NCBI GenBank assembly: GCA_964436045.1
Contig: CAYTBN010000038.1
Coordinates: 1-64,000 of the forward strand
Direction: 5' to 3'
Source: CAYTBN01 sp964436045
GTDB lineage: Bacteria > Myxococcota_A > UBA796 > UBA9615 > CAYRNR01
DNA length: 64,000 nt
The notes beneath the pieces are model-generated. The model saw nothing but the letters and a program-made list of their open reading frames with translations. It was not told the origin of the DNA and made no database searches. The number at the start of each line of letters is the position of its first letter. Position 1 is the first letter of the stretch. Made by a program: the position numbers and the translations under genes. Positions 18,234 to 26,430 of this stretch are shown here, piece after piece.

Positions 18234-19472
18234 ATGAACCCCCTGATCGACCATCTGTCCTGCGACGCCTGCGGGCGCCGCTTCGGGCCGGACGAGGTCC
18301 AGTACACCTGCCCCGACTGCGGCGACCTGCACGGCACCGTGGCGATCCACTACCGGATCGACGAAGCCCGCGAGGCGCTGCTGGCGCGGCTCACCGCCGC
18401 ACCGGCCGGGGAGGGGATCTGGCGCTACCTGCCGCTGCTTCCGGTGACAGCCGCGCCGTCGTTCGCCCACCCGCCCTTCGGGCCGACTCCCCTGCTGGCG
18501 GCCGACGAACTGGCCCCGCCCGGGGGAAAGCTGTGGCTCAAGGACGACGGCCGCAACCCGTCGGGGAGCTTCAAGGATCGGGCGTCGGTGGTCGGCGTGG
18601 TGGATGCGCTGGAGCGGGGGGCCCAGGTCCTGACCGCCGCCTCGACCGGAAACGCGGCCAGCTCCGTGTCGTTGTTCTGCGCGTGCGCCGGGTTGCCCGC
18701 GGTGCTGTTCGTGCCAAAGGCCGCCCCCGCGCCCAAGGTGGCGCAGTTGCTGCTGTTCGGTGCCCGGGTGCTGGCGGTGGACGGCACCTACGATCAGGCC
18801 TTCGATCTGTCGCTGGAGGCGACCCGGCGTTTCGGCTGGTACTCGCGGTCGACGGCGTTCAACCCGGTGCTCGGCGAGGGCAAGAAGACCGTGGCGCTGG
18901 AGCTGTGGGAACAGCTGGGCCGGCGTGCCCCCGACGCGGTCGTGGTGCCCGTGGGTGACGGCTGCATCATCGGTGGGGTCCACAAGGGGTTTTCCGACCT
19001 GTACGCCATGGGACTGATCGATCGGATGCCCGCTATCCACGGCGTTCAGGCCCGGGGCAGCAACGCGCTGGTGACGGCCTTCGACGCCGGTGCCGAGGTG
19101 GTCGAGCCCATCGAGGCCGATACCCTGGCTGACTCGATCTCGGTGGGGCAGCCCCGGGACGCCCGCAAGGCCCTGCGGGCGGCGCGGGAGAGCGGCGGCT
19201 GCTTCGTGGCCGTGGAGGACGACCAGATCCTGGCGGCGATGCGGACCCTGTCGCGGCGGGCGGGCGTCTTCGCCGAGCCGGCCGGGGCGGCGGGCTTCGC
19301 CGGGTTGCAGGCGCTGACGGAGCGGGGCGCCATCGATCCCGGCCAGGAGACCGTGGTGCTGGTCACGGGCAACGGGCTCAAGGACGTCGCAGGCGCCCGC
19401 CGCGCCGCCGACGGCGAGCCGACGGTCATCGCACCGACCCTCGCGGCCGTCGAAGAGGTGATCGGCGGCTGA
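18234..19472 (+). CDS. thrC: Threonine synthase-like PLP enzyme with N-terminal zinc ribbon
   Basis: A 412-residue fold-type II PLP enzyme. Residues about 10-30 hold a zinc ribbon (CDACG and CPDCG). The PLP lysine lies in RNPSGSFKDRAS, the phosphate-cup in STGNAASSVS, and a C-terminal VLVTGNGLKDV is conserved. This combination is typical of archaeal/Thermus-type threonine synthases, which convert O-phosphohomoserine to threonine. Related PLP lyases of this group cannot be fully excluded. It begins five bases after the dehydrogenase gene, which implies co-transcription, though no pathway links the two. ATG at 18234. Confidence 0.75.
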   Translation: MNPLIDHLSCDACGRRFGPDEVQYTCPDCGDLHGTVAIHYRIDEAREALLARLTAAPAGEGIWRYLPLLPVTAAPSFAHPPFGPTPLLAADELAPPGGKLWLKDDGRNPSGSFKDRASVVGVVDALERGAQVLTAASTGNAASSVSLFCACAGLPAVLFVPKAAPAPKVAQLLLFGARVLAVDGTYDQAFDLSLEATRRFGWYSRSTAFNPVLGEGKKTVALELWEQLGRRAPDAVVVPVGDGCIIGGVHKGFSDLYAMGLIDRMPAIHGVQARGSNALVTAFDAGAEVVEPIEADTLADSISVGQPRDARKALRAARESGGCFVAVEDDQILAAMRTLSRRAGVFAEPAGAAGFAGLQALTERGAIDPGQETVVLVTGNGLKDVAGARRAADGEPTVIAPTLAAVEEVIGG

Positions 19473-19527
19473 GCCGGGAACCGTTTTGTCTCTCCGGGTG
19501 TCCCATCCCCAACCCGCAGGAGGAACC

Positions 19528-20496
19528 ATGCCGCGCAACGCCATCGTCCCCCTGATCCTGCTGATCCTGGCCCTGCCGCTGGGCTGCATGGGCATGGCGC
19601 CCGGGTGCGACTCCAGCTACGCCCAGGAGGCGGCGCCGGCGTTCGGCTACAAGGCCGACTCCAGCAGCTCCCTGGACCGGTCGGTCTCCTACGCGACCGA
19701 CGACCTGAGGGAGTACCGGGACGAGGCGGGGGCGGTGGCCGGCGACGGCGTGGCTGGACTCGACGGGGAAGACGGGGGCGCCCGCGGCACCACCGTTCCG
19801 TCGGCGGTCGCGGGCCGCAAGCTGATCCGCACGGGCTCGATGTCCGTCCTCGTCGACGACTACGAGCCCTTCCAGGCGGCCCTCGAGCAGCGTGTCCACG
19901 AGCTGGGCGGGTTCGTCTCCAACGCCAGCCTGAGTCACTACTCGGGGAGGGTCAGCTGGGCCACCCTGACCATCAGAGTGCCCGCCAGCGGGTTCGAGGA
20001 TCTGGTGGGCTGGGCGGAGTCCGAGGTGGAGGTCCAGAGCCTGGATCTGGGCGCCCAGGACGTCACCGAGGAGTGGGTCGACGTCCGCTCCCGCATCGAC
20101 AACGGCAAGCGCACCGAGACCCGGCTGCTGGAGCTGCTCGCCGACCGCACCGCGGACCTGGAGGACGTGCTGGCCGTCGAGCGCGAGCTGGCCCGGGTGC
20201 GCCAGGAGATCGAACACGCCGAGGGCCGGATGCGGGTGCTGTCCGACCAGGTCGAGCTGGCCACGCTGAACCTCAGCGTCTCGGTCCGCAACCCCTACGA
20301 GCCAGCCGTCGATCCGCCGGGCTTCGGCCAGATGATCGCCGACACCTTCTGGGGCTCGCTCAACGCGATGCTGACCGCGGGCAAGGCAATCGTCCTGATC
20401 GCCACTGGCGCCGCGCCGTGGCTGCTGGTGCTGTTCGTCGGCCTCTACGGCTGCTTCCGGATCCTCCGCGCCCTGCTGCGGCGCAAGTCGAAGTAG
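19528..20496 (+). CDS. DUF4349-type membrane lipoprotein
   Basis: A 322-residue lipoprotein with lipobox PLGC (Cys20). The body matches the DUF4349 pattern: GRKLIRTGSMSVLVDDYEPF, then LGGFVSNASLSHYSGRVSWATLTIRVP, a coiled-coil stretch of about 70 residues (ERELARVRQEIEHAEGRM), VELATLNLSVS, and a C-terminal membrane span (VLIATGAAPWLLVLFVGLYG) with a basic end. Proteins of this family are anchored to the membrane by both ends; their role is unknown. AGGAGG lies seven bases before the ATG at 19528. It is 55 bases after thrC and 36 before thiL. Confidence 0.88.
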   Translation: MPRNAIVPLILLILALPLGCMGMAPGCDSSYAQEAAPAFGYKADSSSSLDRSVSYATDDLREYRDEAGAVAGDGVAGLDGEDGGARGTTVPSAVAGRKLIRTGSMSVLVDDYEPFQAALEQRVHELGGFVSNASLSHYSGRVSWATLTIRVPASGFEDLVGWAESEVEVQSLDLGAQDVTEEWVDVRSRIDNGKRTETRLLELLADRTADLEDVLAVERELARVRQEIEHAEGRMRVLSDQVELATLNLSVSVRNPYEPAVDPPGFGQMIADTFWGSLNAMLTAGKAIVLIATGAAPWLLVLFVGLYGCFRILRALLRRKSK

Positions 20497-20532
20497 GACA
20501 GGTACCGCTCGGTCTCGGTCTAAGATGGCGCG

Positions 20533-21573
20533 ATGACCCTTGACCCTCACGCCCTGGGCGAATTCGGTTTGATCGACCGCCTGACCGCTGGCCTCGACAG
20601 CGGAGGTCCGGCCGTGCTCGTCGGGGTGGGAGACGACTGCGCGGTGATCGACGACGGCGGCGATGGCCCGCTGCTGGTCACCTGTGACCTGATGGCCGAG
20701 GGGGTGCACTTCCTGAGCGGGGCCGAGCCGGTGGCCCTGGGGGACAAGCTGCTGGCGGTCAACATCTCGGACATCGCGGCCATGGGGGGGACCCCCGACC
20801 ACGCGGTGCTCGCCCTGGCGATCGCGCCCGGGCTCGACGTGGGCTATCTGGAACGCGTGTACGCGGGGCTGGATCGGCGCGCCCGCCGCCACGGAGTGTC
20901 CCTCGTGGGGGGCGACACCACCGCCAGCCGGTCGGGGTTGGTCCTCTCGCTGACCCTGCTGGGCCGGGGGGCGCCCGGGCGGGTGCTGACCCGGGACGCG
21001 GCCCACCCGGGGGATCGGATCCTGGTCAGCGGGACGCTGGGCGATTCGGGCGCCGGGCTGTTGCTGCTGTCCGGTGTTGACGATGAGCCCCCGGACCTGT
21101 CCCGGGACCACGCGGACCACCTCCGGCAGCGCCACATCCTCCCCGAACCCCGCGTCGAGCTCGGACTCGCCCTCGCCGCCATCGACGGCGTCCACGCGGC
21201 GATCGATCTCTCCGATGGCCTCGCCTCCGACCTGGGCCACATCTGCCGCCGCTCTGGCGTCGGAGCCCGGATCGACCTGGACCGCATCCCCCTGTCCGCC
21301 CCCCTCCGCTCCTTCGCCGCAGACCCCCTCGCCCTGGCCATCGGCGCGGGTGAGGACTACGAACTCTGCGTCACAGTCACCCCCCCCGCCGTCGATTCCG
21401 CCCTGGATGCCGCGGTCGCAGTCGGCGTGCCGCTGACGGACGTCGGCGAGATCGGGGACGGGGAGGGGGTCGGCTGGCACTCCGCCGGGAGGACCGTCGA
21501 TCCGCCCACTTCCGGAGGATGGGACCACTTCGTCGCCAAGAAAAAAAGATTAGGGTCGTGTATTAACGATTAA
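20533..21573 (+). CDS. thiL: Thiamine-monophosphate kinase
   Basis: A 346-residue ThiL, which phosphorylates thiamine monophosphate to the diphosphate coenzyme. The AIR-synthase-like fold is clear: GEFGLIDRL at the start, VGDDCAVI, the metal-binding VTCDLMAEGVHF, AVNISDIAAMGGTP, VGGDTTASR and AIDLSDGLASDLGHI, and GAGEDYELCV. ThiL proteins usually end in G-(W/F/Y)-DHF; here 13 more residues follow (VAKKKRL...IND) encoded by a strikingly A-rich stretch at 21540-21573, suggesting a lost original stop. ATG at 20533. No other thiamine genes are near. Confidence 0.93.
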   Translation: MTLDPHALGEFGLIDRLTAGLDSGGPAVLVGVGDDCAVIDDGGDGPLLVTCDLMAEGVHFLSGAEPVALGDKLLAVNISDIAAMGGTPDHAVLALAIAPGLDVGYLERVYAGLDRRARRHGVSLVGGDTTASRSGLVLSLTLLGRGAPGRVLTRDAAHPGDRILVSGTLGDSGAGLLLLSGVDDEPPDLSRDHADHLRQRHILPEPRVELGLALAAIDGVHAAIDLSDGLASDLGHICRRSGVGARIDLDRIPLSAPLRSFAADPLALAIGAGEDYELCVTVTPPAVDSALDAAVAVGVPLTDVGEIGDGEGVGWHSAGRTVDPPTSGGWDHFVAKKKRLGSCIND

Positions 21574-21672
21574 AGGAATCTCGGCCCCGGTCTCGGCCTC
21601 GCTCGGGAAAACCCTTGTAACGCCAAGGGATTCTGGTACTGTCCCGCCGCTTTCACGAACAGGAGGATCACC

Positions 21673-22944
21673 ATGAAGAATCTGATCGCATTGCTGGCCG
21701 TCCTCTCGCTGGTGCTCTGGGGTGGGCTCGGGTGTCCGGCGGGGTGGAACGAGAACGACGACGACGACGACAACGACGACAATGACGCGTCCGCGGACGA
21801 CGACGATGACGACGACGACACCGCGGACGACGACACTGCGGACGACGACGACACCGGGGACGACGACACCGGGGACGACGACACCGGGGACGACGATACC
21901 GGGGACGACGACTCCAGCCCGGTGGACGCCGACGGCGACGGCTACCTGGACACCGTCGATTGCAACGACAACAACCCGGACGTGAATCCCGGGCAGACCG
22001 AGATCCCCTATGACGGGCTGGACAACGACTGCTCGGACGGGGACGAGACCGACGTGGATGGCGACGGTCATGACTGGGAGGGGATGAACGACGGCGACGA
22101 CTGCGACGACGAAGATCCCGATATCTACCCGGGCGCCGACGAGGTGCAAAATGGCGTCGACGACGACTGCGACGGCAACGTCGACGAGGCGCCCTACCCC
22201 TGCCCCAACCACGAGCACGAGCCCAACGACAGCTGGCTGCAGACCGACTCGATCAGCACCAACGACCAGATCTGCGGCCTGATCGACACGGCCGGCGACA
22301 TGGACTGGTACTCCTTCGGCGTGACCTCCTGGACCCAGGTCGACTTCGAGCTGATCGGCCAGGCCGATGGTTCGCAGATCTCCGCGGTGCTCGCGCTGTG
22401 GTCGGACGACGGCGTCACCCTGCTGGCCGAGGACATCGGCGGAGACGCCGACATGGCGGGGATCTTCCCCTACAACGGCACCTTCTACGTGTCGGTCAAC
22501 GACCAGAATCCGGCCAACGCCGGCTGGGGCAGCTACTACACGCTCAACACCTACGCGAGCAGCCCCTGCGACTCCATCGAGATCGAGTCCAACGACGAGT
22601 ACGGCCTCGCCGACTACATGGTCGCCTGGGGGACCCATTGCGGCGAATCCACCCACTGCGACATCTTTGGCTGTGACGACGACTACTGGGCCTTCGACGT
22701 CTACGCCGGCGAGACCTGGACCTTCGACGTCGACGCCCTCGACGTGGGCTCCCTGCTGGCCGCGGAGCTGCGCCTGTTCGACACCGACGGGACCACCGAG
22801 CTGACCACCGACGAGAACATGCCCCTGCTGATCGACCCCGAGATCACCTGGACCTTCGGCAACACCGGCACCTACTACATCCAGGTCAGCGCGGACTGGT
22901 ACTACCTCAACAGCCTGGGTCCGTACATGATGTACGTGTACTAG
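21673..22944 (+). CDS. Asp-rich MopE-motif secreted lipoprotein
   Basis: A 423-residue secreted protein. A signal peptide ends near GGLGC (Cys21; imperfect lipobox). Residues about 28-80 are an acidic tether made of Asp runs with Thr-Ala and Thr-Gly steps. Next come two MopE/thrombospondin-type putative metal-binding repeats (DADGDGYLDTVDCNDNNP, then DNDCSDGDETDVDGDGHDW and GVDDDCDGNVDE), and then two pre-peptidase C-terminal-like beta-sandwiches (EPNDSWLQTDSI, DMDWYSFGV and, later, DDYWAFDVYAGETWTFDVD). It probably sits on the outer surface and binds calcium or copper; the metal is not known. AGGAGG precedes the ATG. It appears monocistronic. Confidence 0.85.
   Translation: MKNLIALLAVLSLVLWGGLGCPAGWNENDDDDDNDDNDASADDDDDDDDTADDDTADDDDTGDDDTGDDDTGDDDTGDDDSSPVDADGDGYLDTVDCNDNNPDVNPGQTEIPYDGLDNDCSDGDETDVDGDGHDWEGMNDGDDCDDEDPDIYPGADEVQNGVDDDCDGNVDEAPYPCPNHEHEPNDSWLQTDSISTNDQICGLIDTAGDMDWYSFGVTSWTQVDFELIGQADGSQISAVLALWSDDGVTLLAEDIGGDADMAGIFPYNGTFYVSVNDQNPANAGWGSYYTLNTYASSPCDSIEIESNDEYGLADYMVAWGTHCGESTHCDIFGCDDDYWAFDVYAGETWTFDVDALDVGSLLAAELRLFDTDGTTELTTDENMPLLIDPEITWTFGNTGTYYIQVSADWYYLNSLGPYMMYVY
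21853..21912 (+). repeat. Four tandem 15-bp units coding for TGDDD
   Basis: ACCGGGGACGACGAC is repeated four times in frame with a single base change (GAT for GAC in the third unit). It encodes the TGDDD steps of the acidic tether of the surrounding gene. Such near-identical copies imply recent slippage, so tether length may vary between strains. Confidence 0.85.
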
Positions 22945-22960
22945 GTTCGAACCCCGGGGC

Positions 22961-22981
22961 CGTGCCCGCTTCGAGGGCACG
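22961..22981 (+). terminator. Hairpin after the MopE-motif gene
   Basis: CGTGCCC, seven-base loop, GGGCACG: a perfect 7-bp stem 17 bases after the stop codon. Only scattered T's follow (CATATTGCACTCTT), so it is a plausible but weak intrinsic terminator. Confidence 0.4.
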
Positions 22982-23088
22982 CATATTGCACTCTTCCACT
23001 TGACCTCGAGGCTGCTACACTACGGTCGCGGGGGTCTGACGGTGCTCACTTGCTCCAGGACCTCCGACGGGCACGGGAGGAGAGAACG

Positions 23089-23973
23089 ATGGCCAGGTAC
23101 GTCACTTTTGTCGCGGTCGGGGCGCTGGTGGTGCTTGTCGTGGTACTGGGCTGCCTCAACAATGAGGATTTCAGCCTCGGCGGGATTCATGGCGACGACG
23201 ACGACGACGACGCCAGCGCCGACGACGACATGATGGACGACGACTCGGCCGGGGACGACGACGACGTCCCAATGTGGTCCTACTACACCATCGAGGTGCA
23301 GTCGTTCGAGGCGACGGGCGGCACGTCCGGCGGCGACGCCAACGTCTACGTCTACCAGACGTTTTTCGACGAGTGGGGCGACATGATCTGCGGCATCAAC
23401 TACAAGATGCGCTCCACCTACACCTACGGAACCAACCAGGGCGACGACCTGTTCGAATTCGCCGACGAGGTCATCAGCTGGGACGAGGGCGAGGTCGAGT
23501 ACATGACCTGCCCCGAGGAGTGGGCCATGGATCCCAACGTGGTCACCGAGGCCTGGGAGTGGATCGTCCACCCGATGATCTTCGTGTCCTGCGATCAGGT
23601 CACCAACGGCAGCGACGCCACCGAGATGTACGTCGGCGAGGACATCATCTGGGAGACCCTGGGCGACGGTTCGTTCAACTTCTTCTGCGAGATCGTCTGC
23701 CCCGCCGCCGAGTACTTCCACGAGACGGGACCCTGCGAGGGTGTGTGGTTGATCCCCGGCGAGGAGGGTGACCTGGAGGAGAACGGCGAGTTCTCGTACT
23801 TCAGCCCCGACGAGACCAACAACGTCGAGGTCTGGATGTTCAACGGCTTCGCCGCCGCCGAGACCTGGAACGAGGACGAAGACGTGGAGGCGAACGGCCC
23901 CACCGTCGGCCTCGAGGGTCAGTACCGGCTGGTCCCGTTGTGGCCCTGGACCATCGAGATCGACGAGCTGTAG
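23089..23973 (+). CDS. Asp-rich-tether lipoprotein, unknown function
   Basis: A 294-residue lipoprotein with a strong signal peptide and lipobox VLGC (Cys22), followed by an acidic tether (about 36-62) of Asp runs broken by Ala-Ser-Ala and Met-Met. The remaining 230 residues form no domain I recognise: they are acidic, rich in aromatic residues and carry several Cys (CGINYK, MTCPEEW, FCEIVCPAAEYF), suggesting disulfides in an extracytoplasmic fold. The ATG at 23089 has GGGAGGAG upstream; the longer frame from 23050 would spoil the signal peptide. It is separate from the MopE-motif gene (hairpin between) but shares its tether design. Confidence 0.85.
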   Translation: MARYVTFVAVGALVVLVVVLGCLNNEDFSLGGIHGDDDDDDASADDDMMDDDSAGDDDDVPMWSYYTIEVQSFEATGGTSGGDANVYVYQTFFDEWGDMICGINYKMRSTYTYGTNQGDDLFEFADEVISWDEGEVEYMTCPEEWAMDPNVVTEAWEWIVHPMIFVSCDQVTNGSDATEMYVGEDIIWETLGDGSFNFFCEIVCPAAEYFHETGPCEGVWLIPGEEGDLEENGEFSYFSPDETNNVEVWMFNGFAAAETWNEDEDVEANGPTVGLEGQYRLVPLWPWTIEIDEL

Positions 23974-23981
23974 ATCAGGTA

Positions 23982-24030
23982 GCTCTCAGCCTTCAGCTCT
24001 CAGCCTTCAGCTTTCGGCCATCAGCCACGG
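23982..24030. repeat. Heptanucleotide repeat tract
   Basis: Seven consecutive 7-base units, all beginning GC and mostly of the form GCYNTCA (GCTCTCA, GCCTTCA, GCTCTCA, GCCTTCA, GCTTTCG, GCCATCA, GCCACGG). The tract fills the space between two convergent genes and runs into the last codons of hrpB, including its stop. Read on the other strand it is the GCTGAAG/GCTGAGA type of heptamer array. Confidence 0.65.
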
Positions 24031-26429
24031 CGCCTCCGCCCCGGCCGGCTCGTCGCTCTTGCCTTCCAGGGATCCTCTGGCCAGTCGTGTTTCGGATAGC
24101 GCGCCCGCAGCTCCTTGCGCACGTCCGCGTAGGTGTTGTCCCAGAAGCTGCGCAGATCCCGCGTGACCTGGGCGGGCCGCATGTTGGGAGCCAGCAGGTG
24201 GACCATCACCGGAACACGCCCCCCCGCCAGTCGCGGCGTGTCGGCCAGCCCGAACAGCTCCTGGATCCGGGCGGCCAGGATCGGGGGCGCGTCGGCCGGG
24301 TACTCGAGCGCCACCTGGCGTCCGCCGGGCACGCGCCAGTGCTGCGGCGCCTGCTCGTCCAGGGCCCGCCGCTGAGAGCGGGACAGGAGCCCCATCATCG
24401 ACTCGGCCGCGGGCGACCGCCTCAGCTCGGCGAACGACGAGCGGCCCGGGCAGAGCAGGGGCAGCACCTGCTCGACCAGGAGAGCCTCCGGTTCGGGCAG
24501 GTCGACCCCCGGCATCTCGAGCCGCAGGAACCGCCAGCGGGCGAGCAGGTCGTGTAGCGGTCCGCGGTCCAGCGCCAGGGCCCGTTCGAGGGCGGCGGCT
24601 GCGGCGCGGGCGAGGGTGTCGGCGACGGCGGTCACGTCTTCGGGCGTCACGGCCCGCTCGTCCAGGTCCAGGTCGCCGTAGCGGGTCACGCGGCGGGCGA
24701 CCACCCGTTCGAGATCGACATCGAAGCGGAGCTGGGTTGATGTCTCGACCTGCTCGGCGGGGAGCCAGTCCCGCTCGATGGGGGACGCCCAGCGGACCCG
24801 CGCCTCGGCCCGCTCCCCCCGCCGGCCGGGGACCAGGTCGACGCAGACGAAGAGTTCCGTGTCCGGCATCAAGACGCCTGCCGCCGTCCACACACCCGTC
24901 CCACCCACCATCCGCGCCCGGCTCGGATCCTGGGTTCGCCGGCGGGCCACCCGATCGGGGTAGGCTGCCAGCAGCGCGCGTTCGATCGCCTCCTCCTCGT
25001 CTGTCGCCTCCTCCGCAGCCGGCAACCGCTGGGCCAGCCGCCGGAGCTGTTGCTCGGCCCGTGTCTGGGCTCGCGTGGGCCCACGCCCGCGCCCCGTGGG
25101 GCGCTCACCGAGCCGGGCCGCCAGCCGGGCCGCGGCGTCCGTGTGACCCAGCTGCCGGCCCTGGACGAGCAACCGGCCCAGCCGCGGGTGCAGGGGCAGG
25201 GTGGCCAGCCGCCTCCCGAGCGCCGTGATCCCTCCGTCGTCCGCGGCCCCGAGCTGACGGAGCAGCCCGCGGGCCCGCTCCAGCGCGTCCTCGGGCGGGC
25301 GTTCGAACCAGTCGAACTGCTCGGGGGCCTCCCCCCAGGCCAGCAACCGCAGCGCCGGTCCCGCCAGGTCGACCCGCCGGACATCCGGCTCGTCGGACTC
25401 GCGCAGGTGTGCTTGCTGGGCTTCGGTCCACAGACGCAGGCAGAGGCCCGGTGCCGTCCGCCCTGCCCTTCCGGCGCGCTGGTCGGCCGAGTGCTGGCTG
25501 ATCCGGACCCGCTCCAGTCGATCCAGGCCGACCCTGGGGTCGTGACGCGGTCGATGCGCCAGACCCGCATCGACCACCGCGGTCACACCGGGGATGGTCA
25601 CCGAGCTCTCGGCGACGTTGGTGGCCAGCACCACCTTGCGCCTGGAGCCGGGGCGCAGGGCCAGGTCCTGGCGCTCTGCCGGCAGGTCGCCGTACAGCGG
25701 CAGCAGGCTCAGATCCCGCCGGGCGGCCTGCCCCTCGAGCAGGTCCTGGGTCCGCCGGATCTCACGGACTCCGGGCAGGAACACCAGGACGTCGCCCGGG
25801 CTCTCGTCCAGCACCCGGATGACACCTTCGGCGGCGGCGCTTTCCGGGCCGTCGCTGGGCTCCGCGTCCAGATAACGGACATCCACCGGATGCAGCTGCC
25901 CCCCGGCCGTCACCACCGGGCATCCGCCGAGGAATGCCGCCACCGGTTCCGGATCGAGGGTCGCCGACATCGCCCCCAGCGCCAGCTCCGGTCGCAGCTC
26001 GCGCTGGACGTGCCGCAGCATGGCCAGCGCGATGTCCGCGTGGATGCTCCGCTCGTGGAGTTCGTCCACCAGCACGCCGCCGACGCCATCCAGGAACGGG
26101 TCGTCCTGGAGCATTCGCACAGCCGTGCCCTCGGTCACCACCAGGATCCGGGTGGCCGCCGACGCCCGTCGCTCGAAGCGGATCTGGTAACCCACCTCGC
26201 GTCCGAGGGCCCAGCCACCCTCGTCCGCCATCCGGCGGGCGGCCGCGCGCACCGCGACCCGCCGCGGCTCCAGCACCAGGATCTGGCCGTCGATGGAGTC
26301 CAGCAGCGCGGGGGGAATCCGGGTGGTCTTGCCCGACCCTGGCGGCGCGACCACCACGACACCTCGCGCCCCGCGCAGAGCGGCGGTCACGTCGGGCAGG
26401 ATCGGGTCGATGGGGAGCGGCGCCCGCAC
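24021..26429 (-). CDS. hrpB: ATP-dependent helicase HrpB
   Basis: An 802-residue DEAH-box helicase of the HrpB family. Motif I is PPGSGKTT (Gly31-Thr36), motif II DELHER, motif III SATLDPEP, and motif VI reads QRAGRAGRTAPG. The C-terminal helicase-associated part and HrpB signature end (PGGRQVALEYPADAPPILAARIQELFGL and HLLAPNMRPAQVTRDL) are complete. HrpB remodels RNA in bacteria, but its targets are poorly known. It starts with GTG at 26429, one base after the symporter stop, so translation is probably coupled to that gene. The 3' end merges with a heptamer repeat. Confidence 0.93.
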   Translation of the reverse strand: MRAPLPIDPILPDVTAALRGARGVVVVAPPGSGKTTRIPPALLDSIDGQILVLEPRRVAVRAAARRMADEGGWALGREVGYQIRFERRASAATRILVVTEGTAVRMLQDDPFLDGVGGVLVDELHERSIHADIALAMLRHVQRELRPELALGAMSATLDPEPVAAFLGGCPVVTAGGQLHPVDVRYLDAEPSDGPESAAAEGVIRVLDESPGDVLVFLPGVREIRRTQDLLEGQAARRDLSLLPLYGDLPAERQDLALRPGSRRKVVLATNVAESSVTIPGVTAVVDAGLAHRPRHDPRVGLDRLERVRISQHSADQRAGRAGRTAPGLCLRLWTEAQQAHLRESDEPDVRRVDLAGPALRLLAWGEAPEQFDWFERPPEDALERARGLLRQLGAADDGGITALGRRLATLPLHPRLGRLLVQGRQLGHTDAAARLAARLGERPTGRGRGPTRAQTRAEQQLRRLAQRLPAAEEATDEEEAIERALLAAYPDRVARRRTQDPSRARMVGGTGVWTAAGVLMPDTELFVCVDLVPGRRGERAEARVRWASPIERDWLPAEQVETSTQLRFDVDLERVVARRVTRYGDLDLDERAVTPEDVTAVADTLARAAAAALERALALDRGPLHDLLARWRFLRLEMPGVDLPEPEALLVEQVLPLLCPGRSSFAELRRSPAAESMMGLLSRSQRRALDEQAPQHWRVPGGRQVALEYPADAPPILAARIQELFGLADTPRLAGGRVPVMVHLLAPNMRPAQVTRDLRSFWDNTYADVRKELRARYPKHDWPEDPWKARATSRPGRRRRG

Positions 26430-26430
26430 C

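Noticed and set aside
16582..19472. Nucleotide-sugar dehydrogenase and threonine-synthase-like gene as a capsule or antibiotic cluster
   Set aside because: No glycosyltransferase, epimerase or transporter gene is adjacent; the neighbours are a lipoprotein and thiL.
21760..21915. GAC-rich DNA as a non-coding satellite
   Set aside because: It is in frame with a signal peptide and MopE-type domain and codes the acidic tether.
22943..22985. GGTTCGAACC as the T-arm of a tRNA
   Set aside because: No matching acceptor, D- or anticodon stem can be built on either strand; the hairpin just after it fits a terminator better.
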